Source: Chelativorans xinjiangensis (GTDB taxonomy: Bacteria; Pseudomonadota; Alphaproteobacteria; Rhizobiales; Rhizobiaceae). Taken from it: a stretch of 64,000 bases of DNA. Every line of letters starts with the position of its first letter. Position 1 is the stretch's first letter. Of the stretch, positions 51,619 to 60,772 are shown piece after piece. A program made the position numbers and the translations under genes. The stretch is from NCBI RefSeq assembly GCF_009812055.1, contig NZ_WQNH01000045.1, positions 24,015 to 88,014 of the forward strand, in the 5' to 3' direction. The notes beneath the pieces were generated by a model that saw only the letters and a list, made by a program, of their open reading frames with translations, had not been told where the DNA came from and made no database searches.

Positions 51619-52988
51619 GGCTGCGCCACCGGGATTTCCAGGCCGATGGCGAAGCCGTCTTCACCGGTGCGGCGGGCAAGCCGTGCCCCGTGCATGGCCG
51701 CCACCGAGGCGACGATGGACAGCCCCAGTCCGGCGCTGTCGGGGCTGATGCCGTCCGAGGTGAAGCGCTCGCCGATGCGCGCAGCGAGCGCCTCGGGAAT
51801 GCCCGCGCCATGGTCGTGCACCATGATGGAGGCCCATCCGTCGTGCCGCTCGACCGCAACGGTGATGGGGGCGGCGCCGTGTTTTGCGGCGTTGTTCAAA
51901 AGGTTCTTCACCGCTTCGCGCAGGCTCACCGGGTCGCCGTCCACCCACACTTCCTCGTCGGGCAGGTCGACGCCGATCGCCTCGTCGGAGACGGCCCGTA
52001 TCTCGCGCTCGGCCTCCAGCGCTACGCGTCTCAAGTCGATCGTCTCCCTTGCTGCCGTGTCGGCGCGGTGGGCGATCAGTGCGTGGCTCAGGAGCTGGTC
52101 GGCCAGCCGTCCGAGGCCGACGCTGCGGGCGTAGAGCCGCCGGTGCAGCCGGTTGAGCCGCTCCGGGTCCTTTTCTTCAAGCGCTAGCTGCGCCTGTGCG
52201 CGGAGCGCGGTGATCGGTGTGCGGATCTGGTGGGCGGCGTCGGCGACGAAGTTCTGCATGGCCTCGATGCGGCTTTCGAGCCGGCCCATGAAGCGGTTGA
52301 TCGCCGCCACCAGCACGGCGACCTCCTCCGGCGCCGGCACGTCGATGGGCGAGAGGTCGTTCGCCTCGCGCTTGAGGATGGCGCGCTCGACGCGGGCGAG
52401 CGGGCGCAGCGCCACGCGCAGGACGAGGAGTGCCAGAAAGAGGAGGAGCACGCCGGCGGCGGCGATGATGAGCACGGCGTTGGTGGCGATGCTGGCTGCC
52501 AGCCCGGCGCGCTCGCGCGTCGTCTGGGCAACGACGATGACCACCTGGCCGCTCATGGAGCGTTCGGCGAGAAGGCGCGTGAGCTTGACGGCGCGGATGG
52601 CCGTATCCTTGTAACGGGCGTCGTAGATGGCGTCGGGACCGGCGTTTTCGCGCGGCAGGGGCAGGTCCTCGTAGCCGGTCATGGTGCGCCCGTCGGGGCC
52701 GATGACGCGGTAGAAGACGCGGTCGGAGCGGGCGAGCGACAGGAGCTCGAAGGCGGAAACCGGCAGGTCGAGCCTGACCCGCCCGTCCGTCACCGAGACG
52801 CGCTCGGCGATCTGCAGGGCGGCGCCGCGCAACAGGCGGTCGAAGGTCTCGTCGCTTGCCGCCTGGCCGAAGCGCGTCGCCGCGACGATGCTCGCCAGCA
52901 CCACCAGCACCAGGATGAGTACCATGGCCACACCCAGCCGAAAGGCGATGGACTGGCCGCGCGCGGTGTCTGCGGCGAGGGCGGTCAT
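51615..52988 (-). CDS. tctE: Sensor histidine kinase, TctE-like
   Basis: 457 residues from the ATG at 52988. Two membrane helices (about 18-40 and 165-190) flank a periplasmic sensor domain of the TctE_N type (FGQAASDETFDRLLRGAAL and VFYRVIGPDG). A HAMP segment follows, then the H-box NFVADAAHQIRTPITALRAQ (phospho-His near 250), NLLNNAAKHG, DHGAGIP and SAGLGLSIV. It phosphorylates the TctD-like regulator in response to extracytoplasmic tricarboxylates or related ligands. It is sandwiched between the regulator and the orphan binding protein. Confidence 0.9.
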   Translation of the reverse strand: MTALAADTARGQSIAFRLGVAMVLILVLVVLASIVAATRFGQAASDETFDRLLRGAALQIAERVSVTDGRVRLDLPVSAFELLSLARSDRVFYRVIGPDGRTMTGYEDLPLPRENAGPDAIYDARYKDTAIRAVKLTRLLAERSMSGQVVIVVAQTTRERAGLAASIATNAVLIIAAAGVLLLFLALLVLRVALRPLARVERAILKREANDLSPIDVPAPEEVAVLVAAINRFMGRLESRIEAMQNFVADAAHQIRTPITALRAQAQLALEEKDPERLNRLHRRLYARSVGLGRLADQLLSHALIAHRADTAARETIDLRRVALEAEREIRAVSDEAIGVDLPDEEVWVDGDPVSLREAVKNLLNNAAKHGAAPITVAVERHDGWASIMVHDHGAGIPEALAARIGERFTSDGISPDSAGLGLSIVASVAAMHGARLARRTGEDGFAIGLEIPVAQP

Positions 52989-53134
52989 GTTCTTCGTTCT
53001 CTGGTGAGGTGTTGCCGTTGCGGCCGGCAGCTCCTCGCCCCCACTGTGTGGGGGCGAGGAGTGGGCGCGCTTCATATGGCTTCGCGCTTCCTCGCCTGCC
53101 CTTGTTCTGGAAAGATGTGTGAGTGTGGTCAGCA

Positions 53135-53821
53135 TCACCGCGCCTTCGCTCCCTCGCGCAACACGGCCTGATAGCCGAGGCCACGCAGGGTCTTTATCTC
53201 GAGGTCCGCGCCGTCCAGCTTGCGGCGCAGGCGAGCGATGTAGACCTCGACGGCGTTGAGGCCGGCCTCACCCGTGAGGCCGTAAAGGCGGGAATAGAGC
53301 TCGTCTTTCTCAAGCACGCGGCCCAGGTTTCCCATGAAGGCTTCAAGCAGGATGAACTCACGCCGCGTCAGCTCCACCTCGCGGGCGGCCACAGTGACGG
53401 AGCGGGCGGCGAAATTGCAACGCAGGTTGCCGGCTTCCACCACCGCTTCCGCCGCGCCATGCCGGCGGCGGCTGACGGCGCGGGCGCGCGCTTCCAGTTC
53501 GCGCAGGTCGAAGGGCTTGACCAGATAGTCGTCGGCGCCGAAGTCGAGCGCGTCGATCTTGTCCTCCACGTGCATGCGGGCCGTCAGGACCAGCACCGGC
53601 ACCGGGTTCTTCGCCGCGCGCAGCCCTTTCAGGAGCTCCAGGCCCGAGCCGTCGGGCAGGTTCAAATCGAGGATGACGAGGTCGTAGGGCTCCGCAAGGC
53701 CGAGGAAATGGGCGGCATCTTCGCGGCTTGCCGCATGGTCGCAGACGTGGCCCTGGCGCTGGAAATGCGCCAGGATCGCCTCGGCGACGTCCTCGGTGTC
53801 CTCCACCACCAGAACACGCAC
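53135..53821 (-). CDS. tctD: Response regulator, OmpR/PhoB family, TctD-like
   Basis: 228 residues from the GTG at 53821, with a very strong GGAGGAGAGGAAG ribosome site. The receiver domain carries LVVEDTEDVAEAIL, the phosphorylated Asp in VILDLNLPDG (near residue 51), LTAR and DYLVKPFDLREL. A C-terminal winged helix contains ELTRREFILLEAFM and NAVEVYIARLRRKL. It is divergent from tctCBA and probably activates that operon through the direct repeat at 53844-53863. The kinase gene follows 146 bases downstream. Confidence 0.93.
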   Translation of the reverse strand: MRVLVVEDTEDVAEAILAHFQRQGHVCDHAASREDAAHFLGLAEPYDLVILDLNLPDGSGLELLKGLRAAKNPVPVLVLTARMHVEDKIDALDFGADDYLVKPFDLRELEARARAVSRRRHGAAEAVVEAGNLRCNFAARSVTVAAREVELTRREFILLEAFMGNLGRVLEKDELYSRLYGLTGEAGLNAVEVYIARLRRKLDGADLEIKTLRGLGYQAVLREGAKAR

Positions 53822-53843
53822 GCTCTTCCTCTCCTCCGCGAAA

Positions 53844-53863
53844 TGACAGCTTGGTGACAGCTT
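53844..53863. promoter_or_regulatory. Candidate TctD binding site (tandem TGACAGCTT)
   Basis: TGACAGCTT occurs twice with a GG spacer, giving an 11-base period. OmpR-family dimers bind head-to-tail repeats with this spacing. It lies between the divergent TctD and TctC genes, 66-85 bases before the TctC start. Confidence 0.6.
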
Positions 53864-53928
53864 ATAGCCGTATCCTCGCCGGACCTTCGCACGAAACCCG
53901 TGCGGCAGGAACAAGGGAGGACTACCTC

Positions 53929-54912
53929 ATGAAGAAGCTTATCGCGGCCGCTGCCGCAACCCTTTTTGCAACCCTCGCTCCGGCGGGCGCCTCTTTCGCC
54001 TTCGAGGCAGGCAACACCGAGTGCATCGCGCCGGCCAATGCCGGCGGCGGCTGGGACTTCACCTGCCGCCAGGTGGGCAAGGCGCTTTACGATCTTAAGA
54101 TCGTGCCGAGCCCGGTGCAGGTCATCAACCTTGCGGGCGGTGGCGGCGGTGTGGCCTTCGCCGAGGTGGTCGCCAAGCGCAACGGCGACGACAGCCTCAT
54201 CGTCGCGGCGTCCTCGGCCACCACGACGCGGCTTGCCCAGGGCGCCTTTCCCGGTGCCAGCAAGGATCAGGTGCGCTGGCTGGGCACGATAGGCGCCGAC
54301 TACGGCGTCATCGCCGTGTCCAAGGATTCGCCCGTCGAAACGCTTGCCGACCTGTTCGAGGCGGTGAAGGAGAACCCGTCCGCAGTGGCGTTTGCCGGCG
54401 GCTCGGCGGTGGGCGGCTGGGACCACCTGAAGGTGCTGATTGCGGCCAAGGCGGCGGGCATCGACGATGCACGCGCGATCAAATATGTCGCCTTCGAGGG
54501 CGGCGGCGAGGCCGTGACGCAGCTCCTGGGCGGCCACGTGCAGGCGTTTTCCGGAGACATTTCCGAGACCAAGGGGTTTGTCGATTCGGGCGACCTGAAG
54601 GTGCTTGCGGTGCTCGCGGACGAGCGGCTGCCGGGAGAATTCGGGCAGTTCCCGACGGCCAAGGAGCAGGGGATCGACGCGGTGGGCGCCAACTGGCGCG
54701 GCTTCTATGCGCCCGGCGGCATGAGCGACGATGCCTACGATTTCTGGGTCGACGCCATCAAGACGACCTATGAGAGCGACGAGTGGCAGGCGGTGATGGA
54801 GGCCAACGGCTTGATGCCGCTCGCCGAGTTCGGCGCCGACTTCGACGCCTTCGTCAGCGGCGAGATCGCCAACACCGAGGCGCTGAGCCGCGAGATCGGC
54901 ATCCTGCAATAA
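53929..54912 (+). CDS. tctC: Tripartite tricarboxylate transporter binding protein, TctC family
   Basis: 327 residues from the ATG at 53929 (GGGAGGA upstream). It has a signal peptide (about 1-24), then AGGGWDFTCRQVGKAL, VINLAGGGGGVAFAEVV, AGGSAVGGWDHLKVLIA and WRGFYAPGGMSDDAYDF, all typical of TctC/Bug proteins that bind citrate or other carboxylates in the periplasm. It is the first gene of tctCBA. The gap before tctB holds a 16-base inverted repeat that may raise TctC expression over the membrane subunits. Confidence 0.95.
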   Translation: MKKLIAAAAATLFATLAPAGASFAFEAGNTECIAPANAGGGWDFTCRQVGKALYDLKIVPSPVQVINLAGGGGGVAFAEVVAKRNGDDSLIVAASSATTTRLAQGAFPGASKDQVRWLGTIGADYGVIAVSKDSPVETLADLFEAVKENPSAVAFAGGSAVGGWDHLKVLIAAKAAGIDDARAIKYVAFEGGGEAVTQLLGGHVQAFSGDISETKGFVDSGDLKVLAVLADERLPGEFGQFPTAKEQGIDAVGANWRGFYAPGGMSDDAYDFWVDAIKTTYESDEWQAVMEANGLMPLAEFGADFDAFVSGEIANTEALSREIGILQ

Positions 54913-54952
54913 GCACCTTTTGAAGGGCGCGTTTAGGTCGGGCCGAACCTCC

Positions 54953-54998
54953 GCGCCGTCATCCCGGACAAGCCTGCGGCTTTCCGGGATGACGGCGC
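54953..54998. repeat. Inverted repeat between tctC and tctB
   Basis: Perfect 16-base arms (54953-54968 and 54983-54998, GCGCCGTCATCCCGGA and its complement) with a 14-base loop. The sequence is of the kind dispersed in alphaproteobacterial intergenic regions. In this place it could stabilise tctC mRNA or attenuate tctBA. Confidence 0.8.
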
Positions 54999-55057
54999 GA
55001 GGGGGTATCTCAACCGGCCCAAGCCGGTTTCAACGCCAGAACGGGGAGGAAACGACG

Positions 55058-55489
55058 ATGAGCGACCGGATACTGGGCGGCACCTGTCTGCTGCTTTCCA
55101 TGCTGTACATCTATTTCGCCGCCCAGACGCAGGTCGGCTTCATCTCAGATCCGATGGGGCCGAAGGCGTTTCCCATCGCCGTCGGCGTGGTGTTGGCGCT
55201 GGGTGCGCTCTACACGCTCTTCAAGCCCGATCCGGAGCCGCTGTGGCCGCGGCTCGGGCGTCTCGGCGAGATTGTCTTCGCGGTCGTCGTCATGGTGGCC
55301 TACACCTACGCGCTGCCCGAGTTCGGCTTCGTCGTCTCCACCAGCTTTGCGGCGGGGCTGCTCTCCTGGCGGCTGGGGGCCGGGCCTGTTGCCGCTTCGA
55401 TCGCCGGCGTTGCCATCGCGGTCGGCATTTTCGTCATCTTCCGGCTGGTTCTGAAGCTGTCGCTGGCCATCGGTCCCTGGGGATTCTGA
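55058..55489 (+). CDS. tctB: Tripartite tricarboxylate transporter small permease, TctB family
   Basis: 143 residues from the ATG at 55058 (GGGGAGGA upstream) with four predicted helices. The N-terminal block SDPMGPKAFPIAVGVVLALG is the conserved TctB signature. It forms the inner-membrane complex with TctA. One base separates it from the tctA start. Confidence 0.94.
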   Translation: MSDRILGGTCLLLSMLYIYFAAQTQVGFISDPMGPKAFPIAVGVVLALGALYTLFKPDPEPLWPRLGRLGEIVFAVVVMVAYTYALPEFGFVVSTSFAAGLLSWRLGAGPVAASIAGVAIAVGIFVIFRLVLKLSLAIGPWGF

Positions 55490-55490
55490 T

Positions 55491-57008
55491 ATGGACATTC
55501 TCGCAAGTCTCGGCGATGGCTTCGCCGTCGCGCTCACCTGGCAGAACTTGGGGCTGGCGCTGATCGGCTGCTTCCTCGGCACCATCATCGGCGCGCTGCC
55601 GGGCCTTGGGCCCGCCAACGGCGTGGCCATCCTCATCCCGCTCGCCTTCACGCTCGGCCTGCCGGCCACACCGGCGCTGATCCTGCTCACCTCGGTCTAT
55701 TTCGGTGCCATGTATGGCGGGCGCATCTCGTCGATCCTGCTCAACATACCCGGCGACGAGCCGGCGATGATGACCACGCTCGACGGCTATCCGATGACGC
55801 AGAAGGGGCAGGCGGGCGAGGCGTTGGCATTGTCCGGCGTCGCCTCCTTCGTCGGCGCCTTCTTTGCCACCTGGGGGCTCGTCTTCCTGGCGCCGCAGCT
55901 CGTCAAGGTGGCGCTGCTGTTCGGCCCGGCCGAATATTTCGCGCTCTTCACGCTGGCTTTCGCCACGCTCGGCGGCATCGCCGCGCGCAACCAGGCCAAG
56001 GCCGTCATCGCCGCCGCGCTAGGCCTCGCCATCGCCATGGTCGGCGTCGACCACCAGACGGGCGTGCCGCGGCTTACCTTCGGCGAGATCCACCTCTACG
56101 AAGGCATCCACTTCCTCATCGCCATCGTCGGCCTGTTCGCCATTTCCGAGGTCTTCCTGTTCCTCGAACATCCCAACGGCTCGGCGCCCGGCGACGCAAA
56201 GGTGAAGCTCAACCGCCTGACGGCGCCGCTCTCCATGCTCAAGGAGACGAGGGGCTCCATGGCGCGCGGCACGGTCATCGGCTTCCTCTCCGGCGTTCTG
56301 CCTGGGGCAGGCGCCTCGCTCGGCTCCTTCGTTGCCTACACGGTCGAGAAGCGGCTCAAGGACAAGGAAGGCACGTTCGGCAAGGGCGACCCGCGCGGCG
56401 TGGCCGCGCCCGAGGCCGGCAACAATGCGGCCGCCGGCGGCTCGCTGGTACCCATGCTGGCGCTCGGCGTGCCGGGCTCGGGCACGACGGCGGTAATGCT
56501 CGCCATGCTGATGGCGCTCAACATCACCCCCGGCCCGCTGCTCTTTACCCAGCAGCCGGAGGTGGTGTGGGGCCTGATCGCCGCGCTCTTCATCGGCAAC
56601 GTCATGCTGCTTCTCCTGAACGTGCCCATGGTAGGGCTGTTCGTGCGCGTCCTGCAGGTGCCGACGAAATACCTCCTGCCGGCGGTGGCCATGATCTCCT
56701 TCGTCGGCATCTACGGCCTGTCCGGCTCGACCTTCGACCTCCTGGTGATGATCATCTTCGGGGTCGGCGGCTATCTCCTGCGCAAGCTCGACGTGCCGCT
56801 GGTGCCGGTGATCCTCGGCATCCTGCTCGGCAATGAGATGGAGAAGAACCTGCGCCGCGCGCTGACCATTTCCGATGGGGATCTCTCGATCCTGTGGGGA
56901 TCGCCGATCGCTATCACCATCTGGACGCTGGCGATCCTGGGCTTCGTGGCACCGCTCCTCGTCGGCCGCCTCCTGAGGCCAAAGAAGGACGCCACCGTCG
57001 CGCCGTGA
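55491..57008 (+). CDS. tctA: Tripartite tricarboxylate transporter large permease, TctA family
   Basis: 505 residues with about 12 helices. Signature blocks are GTIIGALPGLGPANGVAIL near the N-terminus, YGGRISSILLNIPGDE, and the mirrored GFLSGVLPGAGASLGSFVAY and VPMLALGVPGSGTTAVMLA further on, matching the internal duplication of the family. It forms the channel of the TctCBA importer. Normal length and no odd residues. Confidence 0.96.
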   Translation: MDILASLGDGFAVALTWQNLGLALIGCFLGTIIGALPGLGPANGVAILIPLAFTLGLPATPALILLTSVYFGAMYGGRISSILLNIPGDEPAMMTTLDGYPMTQKGQAGEALALSGVASFVGAFFATWGLVFLAPQLVKVALLFGPAEYFALFTLAFATLGGIAARNQAKAVIAAALGLAIAMVGVDHQTGVPRLTFGEIHLYEGIHFLIAIVGLFAISEVFLFLEHPNGSAPGDAKVKLNRLTAPLSMLKETRGSMARGTVIGFLSGVLPGAGASLGSFVAYTVEKRLKDKEGTFGKGDPRGVAAPEAGNNAAAGGSLVPMLALGVPGSGTTAVMLAMLMALNITPGPLLFTQQPEVVWGLIAALFIGNVMLLLLNVPMVGLFVRVLQVPTKYLLPAVAMISFVGIYGLSGSTFDLLVMIIFGVGGYLLRKLDVPLVPVILGILLGNEMEKNLRRALTISDGDLSILWGSPIAITIWTLAILGFVAPLLVGRLLRPKKDATVAP

Positions 57009-57086
57009 TGGAGCGCACTGGAACTCGGTTCTTGTGCGCCTGCCGAACGCTGCCGCGTGCAAATGGCAGCTGTGCTGCTATGCTGC

Positions 57087-57111
57087 CCGGCCCGATCCCT
57101 GACCGGGCCGG
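57087..57111 (+). terminator. Candidate terminator after tctA
   Basis: CCGGCCCG and CGGGCCGG form an 8-base G/C stem with a 9-base loop, about 80 bases after the tctA stop. There is no U-tract. The rest of the 182-base gap up to the nuclease gene shows nothing else recognised. Confidence 0.4.
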
Positions 57112-57190
57112 TTGACGGTGTGTCAAGCGACTGTCGCAGTCGGCTGCTACGTCAATCCGGCCATCGTCCGTCCAACAAGAGGTTGCCAGG

Positions 57191-60100
57191 ATGTCCTCAT
57201 TCTTCTCCTTTCCGCGGCTCTATTTCGGAACCCGTCGTGCCGATCAAATCGAGGGCGGCGACGGAAGCGACTTGATCTTCGGTCTGGGAGGTGATGACCG
57301 CATCGATGCGGGCGCAGGCAACGATATAGTCCACGGCGGGGCAGGAAATGACGAGATCGAGGGCGGCGACGGCGGTGATCTGATCGTCGGTGGGCGTGGT
57401 TTCGACACGGCGATCTATTCGGGAAGCATATCCGACTATCGCTTTCCCCGGATCACGAGCCACTCCGACAACCTCTTCACAGTCACCGACCCTGATGGTG
57501 ATCGGGATATTCTCAACGGTATCGAGGCCGTCCGTTTCGAGGCGAGCGGCTATACGCTCTATCTCGACGGACGCAACAATGCGGTGTTCGCGGCCGACGA
57601 CGAGGTCTCGGCCGATGAGGACACCGTACTCACGTTCGACGCGGACGATCTCGCGGCAAACGATCGGGACTTCGACGGCGACCCGCTGACGGTCGTCGCC
57701 GTTTCGGCGACAAGTGCTGCTGGCGCATCGGTTTCGCTGGCGGACGGTATCGTTTCCTACGATCCGGGTGATATTTTCCAATATCTGAACGAGGGCGAAA
57801 CCGCCGTCGACAGCTTCACCTACACCGTCGACGACGGCAAGGGCGGTACCGCTACCGCAACCGTTGCGGTGACGATCACCGGTGTGAACGACGCCGCCGT
57901 GATTACCGGCGACATTAGTGGGGCAGTGACCGAGGCCGGTGCCGAGCCGGGAACGCCGACCGTGACCGGTGCGCTCACCGCCGACGATGTCGACAACGAC
58001 AACCTGTTTCGGCCAGCGAGCGACCAGGCGAGCGCCATGGGCTACGGCACTTACAGCATCGACGAGGACGGGAACTGGACCTACACGCTCGACAACGACA
58101 ACGCGGCCGTCGATGCGCTCGGTGCCGGCGAAACCCTCACCGACAGCCTCACCGTCGCAAGCACGGACGGGACCGAAGAGGAGGTCACGATCACCATCAA
58201 CGGGGCGGACGAAACCGCACCCGTAGCGCCGCGCATCAACGAGATCCACTACGACAATGCCGGCACCGATACCGGCGAATTCGCGGAGATCCGCGTCGCG
58301 GCCGGCGCCGACGTCTCGGGACTTCTGGTTGAACTCTATAATGGCAATAGCGGCGCCACCTACAATTCGGCGGCCGTCTCCGGCTTCTCCATGACTTCGG
58401 ACGGTGAATACGACTATTACGTCTGGAACCTGCCGGTGAACGGCATTCAGAACGGCGCGCCGGACGGCATCGCTCTCTCCGAGAACGGCAGCGTGATCGA
58501 GTTCCTGTCCTATGAGGGCACCTTCACGGCAGCCAACGGCACCGCGGCCGGCACGACCTCGACCGATATCGGTGTCGCCGAAGGCAGCAGCACGGCCGTC
58601 GGGCTCTCGCTGCAACGGACCGGCGACGGCGCGGCGGACTGGGTTGGACCGCAGGACCAGACGCCCGGCGCGGCCAACGACGGCGATTCCGGCGGTGGTG
58701 GCGAGCCGACGTCCTTTCTCATCTCCGAGATCCAGGGCAGCGGCTCTGCCAGCTTCCTTGTCGGCGAATATGTGCTTGTTTCAGCGATCGTGACCTATAC
58801 GGTTGCGGACGGTTTCTATCTTCAGGAAGAAGACAGCGACGCCGACGGTGACAGTACGACCTCGGAGGGCGTTTTCGTCTTTACCGGCGGTGCGCCGAAT
58901 GTGGCTGTCGGCGACCAGGTCGAGGTCGCCGGGACGGTGGCGGAATTTTTCGACCTCACCGAGATCACCGATGTTACCGACATCGTGACCCTTTCGAGCG
59001 GTAACGCGCAGCCGACCTCGGCAACGGTCGCGCTTTCGCCGGACTTCGCGGCCAATCTCGAACAATACGAAGGCATGGCCATCACGCTGACGAGCGGCAC
59101 GGACGATCCGCTGACCGTGATCGAGAACTTCAATCTTGACCGTTTCGGGGAGATCACGGTCTCTGCCGGCGCCCAGGTCCAGCCGACCCAGATCTACGAC
59201 CCGGACATGCAGCTCGCCGAAATCCAGGCGCTGCAGCAAGCCAATGCCAACAACCGACTGACCATCGACGATGGCTCCTCGGCCCAGAATCCGGACGAAT
59301 TCCGCTACGTCCCCGCTTCTGTCGGCGACAACGGCAATGGCTATCTGGATGCCGGCGATACGTTCACGCAAGACGGTCCGACGCTCCGGCTCGGCGCCGA
59401 GCTCACTGCACCGGTCGAAGGTGTCCTCACGTACGGTTTCGGCGAATACAAGATGCTGCTCGACGGTGTCCTGCCGGTCGACGAGACGACCAATGGTCTT
59501 GCCCGCCCGGACGAACCGGCCGATGTCGGAGGTCGGCTGACGGTGTCGAGCTTCAACCTCCTCAATTATTTCACCACCTTGGACGATGGCTCGGGCGCTG
59601 GCTCCGGCCCGAACAATCTGGAGCCGCGCGGCGCGACGACGGCCGAGGATCTCGCGCGCCAGACCGACAAGATCGTTGAGGCGATGCTCGAGATCGATGC
59701 CAGCGTCTTCGGCCTGCAGGAGCTGGAGAACAACGGCTTCGACAGTGCCTCGGCGATCGCGATGCTGGTCGATGCATTGAATGCGGCCGCTGAGCCCGGT
59801 GTCACATACGCCATTGCCAATCCGACCGAGCCGGGCTCCGACGGTTTCATCGGCACCGACGCCATCACGACCGGTCTTATCTACAAAGCCAACGAAGTCA
59901 CCCTCGTAGCATCCGATTTCCTCGTCTACGACGATGGCGGCCAGCAATTGAACCGCCCCACCATCGCTGCAACCTTCGAAGAGGTGGGGACGGGCGAACA
60001 GTTCACCCTCGCGGTTAGCCACTTCAAGTCAAAGGGCGGAACCGGCACAGGCGCCGACGCCGATCAGGGCGACGGTCAAGGCGCCTTCAACGCGGCCCGA

Positions 60101-60538
60101 ACGGCCGCCGCACAGCAGCTCGCCGAATGGCTCGATCCGAGCAATTCCGACGGCTATTTCGCTCAGAACGGCGTCAGCGACACGGACGTCCTGATCATCG
60201 GCGATCTCAACGCCTATGCCCGGGAAGACCCCGTCGATGCCATTCGCGACGCCGGTTATGTCGATCTGATCGACAGCTTCATCGGGCAGGACGACGCCTT
60301 CAGCTATATCTTCGACGGGCAGCAGGGAACGCTCGATCAGGGACTTGCCTCGCAGTCTCTCGCCGGGCAGGTCAGTGGCGTTGCCGAATGGCACATCAAC
60401 GCGCAGGAGCCGGACCTGCTCAGCTATTCCGGCGAGTTCAACAACCCGGCCTTCTACAATGACGATGTCTATGCGACGTCGGACCACGACCCGCTGCTCA
60501 TCGGCCTCAATCTCGGGGACGATGTGCTCCTGGCCTGA
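57191..60538 (+). CDS. RTX extracellular endonuclease (ExeM/NucH-like) exported by the adjacent type I system
   Basis: 1115 residues without a signal peptide. In order: calcium-binding RTX nonapeptides (about 18-68, such as GGDGSDLIFGLGGDDRID); two cadherin or VCBS-like repeats (about 135-340); a lamin-tail domain (about 347-490, INEIHYDNAGTDTGEF); an OB-like region (about 510-640); and a C-terminal EEP nuclease (about 785-1110). The nuclease carries SSFNLLNYF, GLQELENNG, IIGDLNAYARED and ATSDHDPLL. The extreme C-terminus, GDDVLLA, is acidic then hydrophobic, like type I export signals. The RTX block is N-terminal, whereas it is usually C-terminal. The ABC and HlyD genes follow. Confidence 0.92.
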   Translation: MSSFFSFPRLYFGTRRADQIEGGDGSDLIFGLGGDDRIDAGAGNDIVHGGAGNDEIEGGDGGDLIVGGRGFDTAIYSGSISDYRFPRITSHSDNLFTVTDPDGDRDILNGIEAVRFEASGYTLYLDGRNNAVFAADDEVSADEDTVLTFDADDLAANDRDFDGDPLTVVAVSATSAAGASVSLADGIVSYDPGDIFQYLNEGETAVDSFTYTVDDGKGGTATATVAVTITGVNDAAVITGDISGAVTEAGAEPGTPTVTGALTADDVDNDNLFRPASDQASAMGYGTYSIDEDGNWTYTLDNDNAAVDALGAGETLTDSLTVASTDGTEEEVTITINGADETAPVAPRINEIHYDNAGTDTGEFAEIRVAAGADVSGLLVELYNGNSGATYNSAAVSGFSMTSDGEYDYYVWNLPVNGIQNGAPDGIALSENGSVIEFLSYEGTFTAANGTAAGTTSTDIGVAEGSSTAVGLSLQRTGDGAADWVGPQDQTPGAANDGDSGGGGEPTSFLISEIQGSGSASFLVGEYVLVSAIVTYTVADGFYLQEEDSDADGDSTTSEGVFVFTGGAPNVAVGDQVEVAGTVAEFFDLTEITDVTDIVTLSSGNAQPTSATVALSPDFAANLEQYEGMAITLTSGTDDPLTVIENFNLDRFGEITVSAGAQVQPTQIYDPDMQLAEIQALQQANANNRLTIDDGSSAQNPDEFRYVPASVGDNGNGYLDAGDTFTQDGPTLRLGAELTAPVEGVLTYGFGEYKMLLDGVLPVDETTNGLARPDEPADVGGRLTVSSFNLLNYFTTLDDGSGAGSGPNNLEPRGATTAEDLARQTDKIVEAMLEIDASVFGLQELENNGFDSASAIAMLVDALNAAAEPGVTYAIANPTEPGSDGFIGTDAITTGLIYKANEVTLVASDFLVYDDGGQQLNRPTIAATFEEVGTGEQFTLAVSHFKSKGGTGTGADADQGDGQGAFNAARTAAAQQLAEWLDPSNSDGYFAQNGVSDTDVLIIGDLNAYAREDPVDAIRDAGYVDLIDSFIGQDDAFSYIFDGQQGTLDQGLASQSLAGQVSGVAEWHINAQEPDLLSYSGEFNNPAFYNDDVYATSDHDPLLIGLNLGDDVLLA

Positions 60539-60772
60539 TCTTGAATGCCGCGCCGGGCAATGAACAAATGATGATTAGCCGGTGAGACATTCGGTGATCA
60601 TACGGTGCTGACGGCACGCGTGCGAAGGCTTCAAGGCCAAAGCCGGCGTGAAAAGACTCGTCGTCGGCCTGTCATTTCTTCTTTGTGTGCATATGATGCG
60701 GGAAAGAGGGGCACTGCCGGCGACGGCTGGCAGTGCCCGGCAAGCCGGCTATTGCGAGGGGATCACTAACCA
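60539..60772. other. Leader region of the type I secretion genes
   Basis: A 234-base gap between the nuclease and secretion ATPase genes. It holds a 10-base inverted repeat (GGGCACTGCC at 60709-60718 and GGCAGTGCCC at 60729-60738) that could act as terminator or attenuator 35 bases before the ATPase start. A 66-codon GTG-initiated frame at 60648 overlaps the ATPase start and is not convincing. Confidence 0.4.

Noticed and set aside
57240..57400. Short repeated GGCGGCGACGG units that could suggest a tandem or CRISPR-like repeat
   Set aside because: They encode the RTX nonapeptides of the nuclease; there are no unique spacers of constant length.
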